Shown piece after piece: positions 8,126 to 16,665 of a stretch of DNA of 64,000 bases; within the stretch, counting starts at the first letter, position 1; each line of letters starts with the position of its first letter. The DNA comes from Chryseobacterium soli (GTDB lineage Bacteria; Bacteroidota; Bacteroidia; Flavobacteriales; Weeksellaceae). A model generated the notes under the pieces. It saw only the letters and a program-made list of their open reading frames with translations, ran no database searches and was not told the origin of the DNA. The stretch spans positions 62,001 through 126,000 of the forward strand of contig NZ_JPRH01000009.1 of the NCBI RefSeq assembly GCF_000737705.1, given 5' to 3'. The position numbers and the translations under genes were made by a program.

Positions 8126-10210
8126 TTATTTATTTTTTTTTAAGTAATCCACTCCACATTCAAGGAATTTTTTGAAATCCTCTTTCGGCATGTATCCCGA
8201 TACAGGAGTATTGATGACTTTTCCGTCCGGAGTTACCAAAACATAATGCGGCTGGGAATTGTTATTGAAATTTACCTGTTGGAATAAACTCCATCGGTCA
8301 CCGATTGTTTTTACTTTTTTCACCTGTCCTTCTCCAAGGTCGATTTTAGTCTGTTCAGCTTCAGGAAGCTCTTCCTTATCATCCACATACAGGGAAGCAA
8401 GTACAATATCATTTTGAAGAATAGGTAAGATATCAGGTTCGCTCCATACAAATTCTTCCATTTTTCTACAGTTTTCGCACCCGTAGCCTGTAAAGTCAAT
8501 CAGGATAGGTTTGTTTTCTTTTTTAGCAATTTCAATCGCGGTGAAGAAGTCATGTTCAGGATGCATTCCCAATATGCCGTCTTTTTCATCATGGAAATAG
8601 CTAACGTTCAATGGAGGCAGAATACCGCTTAATAACTGAAGTTTTGGTCGTTCTGAAGGAATTAATCCCTGAATCAGATAGATCACAAATCCTACTCCCA
8701 TTATACCCAGGATTTTTCTTCCGATAGAAATTTTTGGTTTTTTGTCGTCATGCGGGAATCTGATCAGTCCAAATAAGTATAAGGCTAAACCTATGGCGAT
8801 AATAATCCAGATGGCTATGAACAATTCTCTTTTTAAGAAGAATGTTTTAGAAACTAAGTCTGCTTTGGATAAAAATTTTAAAGCTAAAGCCAGTTCTACA
8901 AAACCTAAAACCACTTTTACCGTATTCATCCATCCTCCTGATTTTGGAAGGCTTTGAAGTGCCTGTGGGAATAATGCCAACAGACCGAAAATAATTGCCC
9001 ATGCCAATCCGAAACCTGCCAATGCAAAAGTCAGCAACATCGGGACATTTGTGGAACCTGTAACCGCGCTTCCCAGTAAGCTTCCCAGAATCGGACCTGT
9101 ACATGAGAATGAAACAATTACAAGTGTTAAAGCCATAAAGAAAATACCGATAATCCCGCCAGCTTCCTCTGCTTTAGAAGATTTATTGGCGATGGAACTT
9201 GGTAATGTGATGTCATAATATCCGAAGAAACTCCCTGCGAAGAATATAAATATGATGAAGAAAGCAATATTCAGCCAGATGCTGGTTGATATTTCATTGA
9301 ATATATTTCCTGCAATCCCGTCAATAATATGGAACGGAACGCTTAATAGAACAAAAATAAGAAGGATGAAAAATCCATAGATAAGAGCATCTCTTTTTCC
9401 TTTTGCCTTGTTTTTATTTCCTTTCGTAAAGAATGAAACCGTTAACGGAATCATAGGGAAAACGCAAGGGGTTAATAAAGCAATCAAACCACCGATAAAT
9501 CCTAAGAAAAGATACGTCCAGTAGTTTTCATCCACTTTCGTTGAGGCTGTTCCGCAATCGGTTAAAGGTTTTTTGAAATCCAGTGTTTCAATCTTTAATT
9601 TTTTAGGATCAAGTTTTGAAGTTTCTGTAATGGTCATTTCCGCTGTGGCAGGATGATCCACAACAGTTTCTGCTGTTTTTACAGAATCTTTCGTATTAGC
9701 AGTGGCTGTGGTTTCAGGAACAACTTCTTCAGGTACTCCTTTTGGGGTAACTTTCTGATTGAATTCTAATGTATTGGGAGCCAGACAAACTCTGTCATCA
9801 CACGTCTGATAAGTGATTTCAGACGTTACATCAGCAGGCTTAGCCGGATCTTTTAATTTGAATTTCTGTTTGAACCCTGCCGCATTGGAATAGAAAACAA
9901 TTTTTCCGCCAAAAGCTTCAGAAAACTCTTCGTGTTTTTTACCGGTTTCGGTGAATTTTCCGATCAGTTCGATATTTTTCCCCGAAACTTTATATTCGGT
10001 AGGAATTCCTGTGTCTTCAGGAAGATCTTTGGAATAAATATGCCAGCCGCTTTCCATCGTTGCATTCAGGACTGCCTCGTATTGATTGTTGCCCAGATCA
10101 TTGATGGTAAATTTAAATTTTACGGGATTTTTTATTTGTGCATTAATTCCTGTGAATAAGAATAACAGAATTAATAAAAACCAGTTTCTAAATTTCATTT
10201 TACTTTTCAT
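8126..10210 (-). CDS. dsbD: thiol:disulfide interchange protein DsbD
   Basis: Carries reducing power from cytoplasmic thioredoxin across the inner membrane to periplasmic partners such as those for cytochrome c maturation. From the ATG at 10210 it is about 694 residues: signal peptide, periplasmic alpha domain with the pair CDDRVC, a Thr/Pro-rich linker, an eight-helix CcdA-type membrane domain beginning near LTPCVFPMIPL (with a second Cys in FSCTGP) and a C-terminal thioredoxin domain with CENC. All three cysteine pairs are present. An ATG at 10198 is an alternative start; the chosen one overlaps tilS by 11 bp. The frame extends 31 codons further up, but only as a shadow of tilS. Confidence 0.9.
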   Translation of the reverse strand: MKSKMKFRNWFLLILLFLFTGINAQIKNPVKFKFTINDLGNNQYEAVLNATMESGWHIYSKDLPEDTGIPTEYKVSGKNIELIGKFTETGKKHEEFSEAFGGKIVFYSNAAGFKQKFKLKDPAKPADVTSEITYQTCDDRVCLAPNTLEFNQKVTPKGVPEEVVPETTATANTKDSVKTAETVVDHPATAEMTITETSKLDPKKLKIETLDFKKPLTDCGTASTKVDENYWTYLFLGFIGGLIALLTPCVFPMIPLTVSFFTKGNKNKAKGKRDALIYGFFILLIFVLLSVPFHIIDGIAGNIFNEISTSIWLNIAFFIIFIFFAGSFFGYYDITLPSSIANKSSKAEEAGGIIGIFFMALTLVIVSFSCTGPILGSLLGSAVTGSTNVPMLLTFALAGFGLAWAIIFGLLALFPQALQSLPKSGGWMNTVKVVLGFVELALALKFLSKADLVSKTFFLKRELFIAIWIIIAIGLALYLFGLIRFPHDDKKPKISIGRKILGIMGVGFVIYLIQGLIPSERPKLQLLSGILPPLNVSYFHDEKDGILGMHPEHDFFTAIEIAKKENKPILIDFTGYGCENCRKMEEFVWSEPDILPILQNDIVLASLYVDDKEELPEAEQTKIDLGEGQVKKVKTIGDRWSLFQQVNFNNNSQPHYVLVTPDGKVINTPVSGYMPKEDFKKFLECGVDYLKKNK

Positions 10211-11531
10211 TACAAATTTTGAGAATACTTTTTGTTCTTTCCTCACGTGCATTTCTCCTGTCCTGCCTGAATGGTATAACGCCAAGTACAGCATTATGAC
10301 CATCAGTAAGAATCCAGATTTTTTGCCTTGCTAAAATAGATAATTTTTCGTCCCTAAAAAACTTAGAAACTTTCTTTTTCCCTGAAAACCCACAGGGAAA
10401 AAACTCATCACCATTCTGTTGTCTTCGTAAACGCAACGGAAACTGCAGTTTTTCAGCATCAAAATCCCATTCAAAGGTCTTATTGATTTCGTCAATATCA
10501 TCAATGGTATTTTCGAGATTAATGATGATTTGGTTTTTAGAAAAATCGAAATTTTCAATCAGAAGAATTTCACCGGGGAGTTTTTTTTCTTCACTTTTAG
10601 GAATTAATATCAATTCGTCTTTATGAATAATCAATTGATATTCTTTTGAATAGAAAGAGCTTCCGTTAGTTGCGGTAAAAATTTTCGAAATTTCTTCTTC
10701 CTGGTTAAAACCATACTTTTTTAAAATTTCAAACTTTACAAAATCACTTTCCCTATCCAGCTTCTCTTTTGATAGCGTTTTATGGTCTTTGTTAAATATA
10801 CTGAGGCCGCTTTCTATCGCTGTAATTTGTTTTTCCACAAAATCTTTAGTCTGATTCAGATAAGAAGAACTTTTTTTAAAATTTTCTAAAAAATGCTCAT
10901 TCGTTTCTAACAGTTTGGGAACAATTTCATTCCGGATTTTATTCCTTAGATAATCACTTTTCTTATTGGAAAGATCTTCTCTGTATTCGATAGAATTTTC
11001 TTCTGCAAACTTATAAATTTCCTCTTTTGTGAAGGAAAGCAGCGGACGGAGAATATTACGGTCGGTTGCAGGAATTCCGCTTAATCCTTTAATACCGGAT
11101 GCTTTTGATAAATGGATGATGAACGTTTCCAACTGATCATTAAGATGATGTGCCGTTACCAGGAATTCAAGGTTTTCTTTTTCCCGGATCTCTTTGAAAA
11201 AAGCATATCGAAGCTCTCTGGCCCAAAGTTGAATGGAATGCTCCGGTTTACGGTCCTGTTCAGAAACTTCATACAGGTGAAACTGAATATGATTTTTCTC
11301 ACAAAAATCCTGCACTACTTTTTGATCCAGATCAGAATCCTGACCGCGAAGTTTATAATTGATATGGGCGACCTGAAATTTCAGTTTTTCTTTTTGGGAA
11401 GAGCTGAAAGATTCGAATAAACTGAGTAAAACCATGGAATCAGCACCACCGCTCACGGCTAAAAGAAAGGTGTGGTTTTCAGGAGAATTAACCAGATTTT
11501 CTAACTGATTTTTAAAACTTGCTTTTTTCAA
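10200..11531 (-). CDS. tilS: tRNA(Ile)-lysidine synthase
   Basis: Attaches lysine to C34 of the CAU-anticodon tRNA-Ile so that it reads AUA; essential. The 443-residue protein has the PP-loop ATP-binding motif AVSGGADSMVLL (SGGADS at 27-32), the N-terminal pyrophosphatase fold, a middle helical TilS domain and the C-terminal domain containing LRLRRQQNGDEFFP. The dsbD start overlaps or abuts its stop, so the two probably share a transcript. A -7 box lies 27 bp upstream, in a gap shared with the divergent ompA-type gene. Confidence 0.94.
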   Translation of the reverse strand: MKKASFKNQLENLVNSPENHTFLLAVSGGADSMVLLSLFESFSSSQKEKLKFQVAHINYKLRGQDSDLDQKVVQDFCEKNHIQFHLYEVSEQDRKPEHSIQLWARELRYAFFKEIREKENLEFLVTAHHLNDQLETFIIHLSKASGIKGLSGIPATDRNILRPLLSFTKEEIYKFAEENSIEYREDLSNKKSDYLRNKIRNEIVPKLLETNEHFLENFKKSSSYLNQTKDFVEKQITAIESGLSIFNKDHKTLSKEKLDRESDFVKFEILKKYGFNQEEEISKIFTATNGSSFYSKEYQLIIHKDELILIPKSEEKKLPGEILLIENFDFSKNQIIINLENTIDDIDEINKTFEWDFDAEKLQFPLRLRRQQNGDEFFPCGFSGKKKVSKFFRDEKLSILARQKIWILTDGHNAVLGVIPFRQDRRNAREERTKSILKICNEK

Positions 11532-11557
11532 TGGGAATGTTGAGAATTTCTTTTGTA

Positions 11558-11565
11558 CAAAGATA
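11558..11565 (-). promoter_or_regulatory. -7 box TATCTTTG for tilS-dsbD
   Basis: Minus-strand exact TAnnTTTG, 27 bp upstream of the tilS ATG. Confidence 0.5.
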
Positions 11566-11591
11566 ACTCATATAATTCAATTGAATTTCCC

Positions 11592-11599
11592 TAACTTTG
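11592..11599 (+). promoter_or_regulatory. -7 box TAACTTTG for the OmpA-family gene
   Basis: Exact TAnnTTTG, 22 bp upstream of the ATG at 11622; divergent from the tilS box. Confidence 0.5.
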
Positions 11600-11621
11600 A
11601 TACGTCTAAAAATGATTACTT

Positions 11622-12455
11622 ATGAAGATTTTTAAAATTTTAGCAGTTTCTGCAATGGTGTTGGGAATGACATCTTGTATCAGCAAAAAGCAGTATGATG
11701 CTTTGAGCACAAACTATAAGCAGTGTATTGAGAATATTGGAGAAAGACAAAGAGAAATCCAGGATTTAAAGTCTCAGAACTCTGCATTGTCAGGTGAGAA
11801 TAATTTACTAAAAAGTCAGCATGATGCATTAAAATCATCATTAGATGCCTGTTTGGCAAATACAGGGAAAAGTTCATCAAATATTGATAAATTGGTAGGA
11901 GAGATCAACGCTTCCAATTCCTATATCAAACAGCTTATTTCTAATAACGCTAAAAATGACAGCTTAAATTTAGCATTGTCTAACAAGCTGAAAAGATCAT
12001 TGGATAATGTAACTGACGACGATGTCCAGGTAAAAGTATTGAAAGGAGTGGTGATGATTTCACTTTCTGATAAAATGCTTTATAAAACAGGAGATTATAA
12101 CGTACTTCCTGCCGCTCAGGAGGTGTTAGGAAAAGTAGCGAAAGTGATCAACGATTATGATAAATATTCAGTATTGATTGAAGGAAATACGGATAATGCT
12201 CCTTTAAGTTCTCCGAATTTACCAAAAGACAACTGGGATCTTTCTGCATTGCGTGGTACTGCAGTGGCTAAAGTTCTTCAGTCTCAGTTTGGTGTAGATC
12301 CTGCAAGAATTACAGCGGGTGGACGTTCTGAATACAATCCTAAAGCAACGAACATGAGTGTTTCAGGAAGAGCAGAAAACAGAAGAACAGAAATCATCAT
12401 TATGCCGAAACTTGATGAATTCATGAAGCTGATGGATATTGCTCCAAAAAAATAA
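11622..12455 (+). CDS. OmpA-family outer-membrane lipoprotein
   Basis: Predicted peptidoglycan-binding lipoprotein of 277 residues. The signal peptide ends in the lipobox MTSC (Cys19). A coiled-coil region rich in Gln, Asn and Ser follows (about 20-115), then a C-terminal OmpA domain (about 125-265) with EGNTDNAPL and GRAENRRTEI. The OmpA domain binds peptidoglycan non-covalently and should anchor the outer membrane to the cell wall. It is a single-gene transcript: its own -7 box and a strong terminator after the stop. Family assignment is sure, exact role is not. Confidence 0.9.
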   Translation: MKIFKILAVSAMVLGMTSCISKKQYDALSTNYKQCIENIGERQREIQDLKSQNSALSGENNLLKSQHDALKSSLDACLANTGKSSSNIDKLVGEINASNSYIKQLISNNAKNDSLNLALSNKLKRSLDNVTDDDVQVKVLKGVVMISLSDKMLYKTGDYNVLPAAQEVLGKVAKVINDYDKYSVLIEGNTDNAPLSSPNLPKDNWDLSALRGTAVAKVLQSQFGVDPARITAGGRSEYNPKATNMSVSGRAENRRTEIIIMPKLDEFMKLMDIAPKK

Positions 12456-12476
12456 TCTCATTTGGTTTACCATAAA

Positions 12477-12510
12477 AAAATAAATCCCGAAGTCATTCGG
12501 GATTTATTTT
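12477..12510. terminator. bidirectional rho-independent terminator
   Basis: Stem of 15 pairs (core AAATCCCGAA / TTCGGGATTT) with loop GTCA and A/T runs on both sides. It can end both the OmpA gene (+) and the small minus-strand gene. Confidence 0.9.
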
Positions 12511-12515
12511 TTTAA

Positions 12516-12671
12516 TCAGATTAATTCTTCTTTTCTCAGCAGAGAAATGACTCGTTGTAAAATTGAATTGGATATTTCAGGTTTAGTTTTCTTAAAAGAA
12601 GAAGCCGCCTTACTTTTCAGCAATGCGGTTTTCTGATTCTTCACGTTAATTTGTTTTTCAGCGACGTTCAT
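12516..12671 (-). CDS. small basic protein of unknown function (51 aa)
   Basis: Short reading frame on the reverse strand beginning MNVAEKQINVKNQKTALLKS and ending LLRKEELI. It is lysine-rich with no signal peptide or membrane helix, and a short amphipathic helix near the C-terminus (SILQRVISLLRKEE) is plausible. Support for a real gene: an exact -7 box TAGCTTTG 37 bp upstream, a bidirectional terminator right after the stop and no overlap with other genes. Function is not recognised, and the coding call is moderate because of the length. Confidence 0.55.
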   Translation of the reverse strand: MNVAEKQINVKNQKTALLKSKAASSFKKTKPEISNSILQRVISLLRKEELI

Positions 12672-12707
12672 GTGTGATCACTTAGTGTTTTTACCCTTTG
12701 TTCTTTG

Positions 12708-12715
12708 CAAAGCTA
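12708..12715 (-). promoter_or_regulatory. -7 box TAGCTTTG for the 51-aa gene
   Basis: Exact TAnnTTTG on the minus strand, 37 bp upstream of the ATG at 12671. Confidence 0.45.
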
Positions 12716-12828
12716 TGACAAAGAACAGATACATCATATCCGGGTTTTCACGGTATTTTTTATGGGGCTTTCCCTATTTTGTGATTTGATATTGTAATGA
12801 TCATTCGTGCTTTTTGCTTATATTTAAG

Positions 12829-12836
12829 TAAATTTG
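12829..12836 (+). promoter_or_regulatory. -7 box TAAATTTG for the O-methyltransferase
   Basis: Exact TAnnTTTG ending 18 bp before the ATG at 12855. It supports that start over an upstream in-frame ATG at 12834, which falls inside the box. Confidence 0.5.
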
Positions 12837-12854
12837 AATTACAAAATTTGTAGA

Positions 12855-13502
12855 ATGAGCTTTTTCGAAGAAAAAAATGCAGAAATGGACAGGTACCTGG
12901 AAACTCATGCTTCCTCAGAACCTGAAATTCTGAAAAAATTAAGAAGAGAAACCTACCAGAAAACAACACAGCCTCACATGATCTCAGGATATCAGCAGGG
13001 AAGATTGTTGACCATAGTTTCTCAGATGATGCAGCCTAAAAATATTCTGGAAGTAGGAACCTTTACAGGATATGCAACGCTTTGTCTTGCCGCGGGTATG
13101 ACTAAAGATGGAAAAATTACCACATTGGACGTGAATGAAGATCTTGCCTATCTGCCCAGAAAATATTTTGCAGAAAGTGAATATGTGGATCAGATTGATT
13201 TTAAACTGCTTGATGCTAAAGAGTTTTTAAAAAACACGGATGAGATTTTTGATCTCGTTTTCATTGATGCCGATAAAGAAAATTATGCGGAATATTTCAG
13301 ACTGATCAAACCGAGAACCAGATCAGGATCTGTGGTGATGTTTGATAATGTTCTGTGGTACGGAAAAGTATTGGAAGAAAATCCAAAACAAAGATCTACG
13401 CAGGTTATTAAGGAACTCAATGATTTGATTGCAAAAGACGAAGATTTTGAAAATCTTATTTTACCTTTGCGGGATGGAGTCAATTTCCTTCGCAGGAAAT
13501 AA
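12855..13502 (+). CDS. O-methyltransferase (caffeoyl-CoA O-methyltransferase-like)
   Basis: SAM-dependent class I methyltransferase of 215 residues, of the metal-dependent catechol/caffeoyl-CoA O-methyltransferase fold. Motif I is LEVGTFTGYATLCLA; the metal-coordinating segment is FDLVFIDADKENY, followed by the second metal region VMFDNVLW. It starts MSFFEEKNAEMDRYLE, with the promoter box just upstream. Bacterial members often have no known small-molecule substrate; some act as tRNA hydroxyuridine methyltransferases (TrrM/YrrM group), which is a possibility here. Confidence 0.87.
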   Translation: MSFFEEKNAEMDRYLETHASSEPEILKKLRRETYQKTTQPHMISGYQQGRLLTIVSQMMQPKNILEVGTFTGYATLCLAAGMTKDGKITTLDVNEDLAYLPRKYFAESEYVDQIDFKLLDAKEFLKNTDEIFDLVFIDADKENYAEYFRLIKPRTRSGSVVMFDNVLWYGKVLEENPKQRSTQVIKELNDLIAKDEDFENLILPLRDGVNFLRRK

Positions 13503-13523
13503 TTGAAAGATTTAGCTGGATCT

Positions 13524-13560
13524 AATTTTTTAATCTTTTTAATCGTTCAATTTTTTAATC
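13524..13560 (+). repeat. short AATTTTTTAATC repeats upstream of the NlpC/P60 gene
   Basis: AATTTTTTAATC occurs at 13524-13535 and 13549-13560, with a shorter TTTTTAATC copy between them, filling most of the 66-bp gap before the start at 13569. Confidence 0.55.
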
Positions 13561-13568
13561 TATAATTA

Positions 13569-14285
13569 ATGAATAAAGGAATTTGTATTGTTACAGTAGC
13601 GCCGGTTCGGGCAGAAAATTCTGACCGGGCAGAAATCGTTACGGAAATATTGTTTGGTGAAAGTGCTGATATTTTGGAAGTAGATAAAAACTGGACCAAA
13701 ATAAAAATGCATTATGACGGCTATGAAGGATGGATGGATACGAAGCAGATCAAACCTGTAACAGACGAAGAACTGGCAAAAAGAAAGATTACGGTGGTAA
13801 CAGAAGATTTTTCGTCAGTACTTATGAATGACGGAAAAACATTATTGTCAATGGGTTCTGAAGTAGAATTTCCTGTGGTAGCCTCCAGAAGAAGCCATGA
13901 ACCTCGCGAAAGTATTGCTTTAGCAGCCAGAGAATTCCTGAACGTACCTTATTTATGGGGCGGGAAAAGTTATTTTGCCGTAGACTGTTCTGGTTTTACC
14001 CAGTTGATATACAAAATTCATAATATTAAACTTCCCAGAGATGCTTCTCAGCAGGCGGAAGTAGGGGAGGCATTAACGTTTGTAGAAGAAAGTCGGCCGG
14101 GAGATTTAGCTTTTTTTGAAAATCCTGAAGGAAAAATTATTCATGTAGGAATTATGCTGGAAAATCAGAAGATTATCCATGCTTCGGGAAAAGTGAGAAT
14201 TGATACACTGGATTCCACAGGAATCTTCAATAAAGAAATGAATAAGCACACCCATAAATTGAGGGTTATTAAAAATGTACTTTAA
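13569..14285 (+). CDS. SH3-domain / NlpC-P60 (C40) peptidase
   Basis: Cell-wall endopeptidase of 238 residues, probably cutting D-Glu to diamino-acid bonds in muropeptides. An SH3-like region occupies about 1-100, followed by an NlpC/P60 domain with catalytic Cys140 in FAVDCSGF and His192 in IHVGIM; His204 in IIHASG is the probable third residue. No signal peptide is visible, which suggests a role in the cytoplasm (recycling of imported murein peptides, as for YkfC-type enzymes) or non-classical export. It heads a likely operon with the DUF1648 gene (17 bp gap) and waaA. Confidence 0.88.
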   Translation: MNKGICIVTVAPVRAENSDRAEIVTEILFGESADILEVDKNWTKIKMHYDGYEGWMDTKQIKPVTDEELAKRKITVVTEDFSSVLMNDGKTLLSMGSEVEFPVVASRRSHEPRESIALAAREFLNVPYLWGGKSYFAVDCSGFTQLIYKIHNIKLPRDASQQAEVGEALTFVEESRPGDLAFFENPEGKIIHVGIMLENQKIIHASGKVRIDTLDSTGIFNKEMNKHTHKLRVIKNVL

Positions 14286-14302
14286 ATCATAAAAGAATTG
14301 AG

Positions 14303-14770
14303 ATGAAAGAAGTGATTTTGACGATTTTTGATTGTATTAATTTCGGATTGGTTGCTTTTTTATGGGGGTTGACAATAAAAAATTATAAAACCTTACCTCA
14401 AAGAATTCCTGTTCATTTTGATCTGGATGGTAAAGCTGACAATTTTGGAAATAAGGCTTTTATCTTTTTAATGCCTGTAATGGGAGTTCTGCTTTATCTT
14501 ATCTTCATGTACATCACAAGATATCCGGAATCATCCAATTTCCCTGTTGAAATTACAGAATCCAACAAAGAAAACCAGTTTCTTATTATGACCATCTTTT
14601 TAAGGTGGATTCTCATGTTAGTTTTATTTATTTTTCTCAATAGCCAGGATCTTATGATAAGATATGCTTTTGATGAAAATGCCAAACCGAAAGCTTCTGT
14701 GGCTACTATGCTGTTCTCAGTTCTTGGAAGTGTAATCGTTGTTGTAATTATTGCGGCTCAATTTAAATAA
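14303..14770 (+). CDS. DUF1648 domain membrane protein
   Basis: 155-residue integral membrane protein with four predicted helices. The sequence after the first helix, LPQRIPVHFDLDGKADNFGNK, is the DUF1648 signature found in SdpI-like proteins. Its biochemical role is unknown; some relatives give immunity to the killing factor SdpC, but that should not be assumed here. It sits between the NlpC/P60 gene and waaA on the same strand with small gaps. Confidence 0.8.
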   Translation: MKEVILTIFDCINFGLVAFLWGLTIKNYKTLPQRIPVHFDLDGKADNFGNKAFIFLMPVMGVLLYLIFMYITRYPESSNFPVEITESNKENQFLIMTIFLRWILMLVLFIFLNSQDLMIRYAFDENAKPKASVATMLFSVLGSVIVVVIIAAQFK

Positions 14771-14814
14771 TCTGTTTATCATAGTTATCACATAGAAATC
14801 GAAAACTCATCTGA

Positions 14815-16047
14815 ATGTCTTTTTTATATAACATATTTGTCAATCTGCTCATTCTCGGAATGAAGGTTTTTTCATGGTTTAATGATAAAACTAAAAAAGG
14901 CGTTGAGGGAAGGAAGCAGTCTCTAGAGGTAGTGAAAGCTGCATTTTCTAAAATAGATAAAGTAATCTGGATGCATGCCGCCAGTTTGGGTGAGTATGAA
15001 CAGGGACTTCCGGTGCTGGAAAAATTAAAAGAAAATTTTCCCGGACATAAAATTCTGATTACGTTTTTTTCGCCTTCCGGATATGAAAATGTAATTAAGA
15101 AAAAACATATGGCAGATGCTGTCTGTTATTTGCCTTTCGATAAAAAAAGTACGGTAAAAGAGTTTATTTCTCAATTTCATACGGAACTATTTTTTACGGT
15201 AAAATATGATTATTGGTATAACCTTCTTTCTGAGCTGAAAAAACAGAATACCAGGATCTATGTAGTTTCTGCGCTGTTCTATGAAAGACAGTCATTCTTT
15301 ACCTCCTATGGAAAATGGTTTGTCAAGCAGCTCAAGGCAGACGTCGACTGGTTTTTTCATCAGACACCCTTTTCCCTGGCTTTGGCTAAAAGTGTTGGTT
15401 TGGTGCAGTCTTCAGTAACCGGAGATACCAGATTTGACAGGGTAAGACAACTCAGAAACCGAAACAATCATGTGGATTATATTGCAGATTTTATAGGAGA
15501 GCATAGGGCGATTGTTTTCGGCAGTTCATGGCAGGAAGAGGAAAAGATTGTCGCCATTATTTCTCAAAAAAATTATACCGTAAAGATCATCATAGCTCCT
15601 CACGATTTAAAAAGAGTTACTCATTTAAAACAGCTTTTCCCCGATGCATTGCTGTATAGTGAAATCCATAACCAGCAACCTTTAGCCAACAACCAACAGC
15701 TACTCATTATAAACAGTATAGGTTTGTTATCAAAATTATATTCCTATGCAGATATTGCGGTGGTAGGGGGCGGATTTCATGAGGCAGGGCTGCATAATAT
15801 TTTGGAAGCGGCTACTTTTGGAGTACCCGTTGTTTTCGGAAATCAATACAGGAAAAATCCGGAGGCTGATGCATTAATTTCTATGAATGGAGGTAAATCT
15901 GTTGAAGACAAGTCTCAGGCATCAGAATTTATCCTTTTTCTTCTCAATAATGAAGAAGTATTGAACGAAATGTCTGAAAATGCAAGGAAATTTGTTGATG
16001 AAAATCCCAATTCTACAGAGATGATTATCAAAAAAATTCTATCGTAA
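14815..16047 (+). CDS. waaA: 3-deoxy-D-manno-octulosonic acid (Kdo) transferase
   Basis: Transfers Kdo from CMP-Kdo onto lipid IVA at the inner face of the cytoplasmic membrane, joining lipid A to core sugars. The 410-residue protein has an N-terminal membrane anchor (about 5-22), the acceptor-binding domain with HAASLGEYEQG (about 54-64) and a GT-B donor domain with FGSSWQEEE and GGGFHEAGLHNILE. An unusual in-frame low-complexity stretch (NQQPLANNQQ) lies near residues 286-295. The 3' end overlaps the convergent gene by 9 bp. Confidence 0.93.
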   Translation: MSFLYNIFVNLLILGMKVFSWFNDKTKKGVEGRKQSLEVVKAAFSKIDKVIWMHAASLGEYEQGLPVLEKLKENFPGHKILITFFSPSGYENVIKKKHMADAVCYLPFDKKSTVKEFISQFHTELFFTVKYDYWYNLLSELKKQNTRIYVVSALFYERQSFFTSYGKWFVKQLKADVDWFFHQTPFSLALAKSVGLVQSSVTGDTRFDRVRQLRNRNNHVDYIADFIGEHRAIVFGSSWQEEEKIVAIISQKNYTVKIIIAPHDLKRVTHLKQLFPDALLYSEIHNQQPLANNQQLLIINSIGLLSKLYSYADIAVVGGGFHEAGLHNILEAATFGVPVVFGNQYRKNPEADALISMNGGKSVEDKSQASEFILFLLNNEEVLNEMSENARKFVDENPNSTEMIIKKILS

Positions 16048-16665
16048 AAAACCCTGACTTTTTATTTCTTTGATCACCAGATCCAAATGATCGGGAATAT
16101 TTTCACATTGAAGCCAGTTGAAATCAAAACTGTTATTGACGCATAGTTTTTCGAAATAATGGTTGGTGAAGATATTTTTTTTCAGACTCTCTAACAGCTC
16201 ATCAATTTCCATCCAGTAATCTTCATCCAGTTTTTTCGCCAATACTAAACACTTGAACAGTTTATTAATCAGATACAGGTATAGCTTGTAGACATTGTCA
16301 AACCTTTGTCTGCTCAGTTCCTCACTATGCTCAAGAATTTTGTCAATAAGCAGCAGGTTAAGGGAAACATCCCCAAATTTATCCGTAGTTATTTTAACGT
16401 GTTCTGTAATTTCTGCACTTATTTTACGGATGATCCCCAGAAAATATTTTTGATTTCCAATATAATTGCACGCCATAAGAACTTTCTCCTGAACGTTTTC
16501 TTCCATGGCGTTCCTCTTATCATCTGTTGTTTCCTGATCAATAAGTTCAAAATATAATTTTTTAGACAGCAGCTTATCTTTTTTCAGCAGCCTGAAAATA
16601 AGACGGTCTTTTTCAACAGCGGAAAAATTACTTAATGCTGCTTTAAATTCTTTTGAATATTCCAT
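16039..16665 (-). CDS. hypothetical protein in a surface-polysaccharide gene group (208 aa)
   Basis: Not recognised. A mostly helical, Lys/Glu/Leu-rich cytoplasmic protein without signal peptide or membrane helix, beginning MEYSKEFKAALSNFSAVEKD. Its start overlaps the glycosyltransferase stop by one base (TAATG) and its end overlaps the convergent waaA by 9 bp, so it is the last gene of an acyltransferase / glycosyltransferase unit. The tight coupling suggests a role with the glycosyltransferase, but no catalytic motif is visible. Confidence 0.7.
   Translation of the reverse strand: MEYSKEFKAALSNFSAVEKDRLIFRLLKKDKLLSKKLYFELIDQETTDDKRNAMEENVQEKVLMACNYIGNQKYFLGIIRKISAEITEHVKITTDKFGDVSLNLLLIDKILEHSEELSRQRFDNVYKLYLYLINKLFKCLVLAKKLDEDYWMEIDELLESLKKNIFTNHYFEKLCVNNSFDFNWLQCENIPDHLDLVIKEIKSQGFLR

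Noticed and set aside
10199..10303. Longer N-terminus for DsbD
   Set aside because: The extra 31 codons lie within tilS and come before a clear signal peptide; they do not look like protein-coding sequence in that frame.
12760..12969. 69-codon minus-strand frame across the O-methyltransferase start
   Set aside because: Overlaps the promoter and start of a well-supported gene on the other strand; composition is unlike coding DNA.
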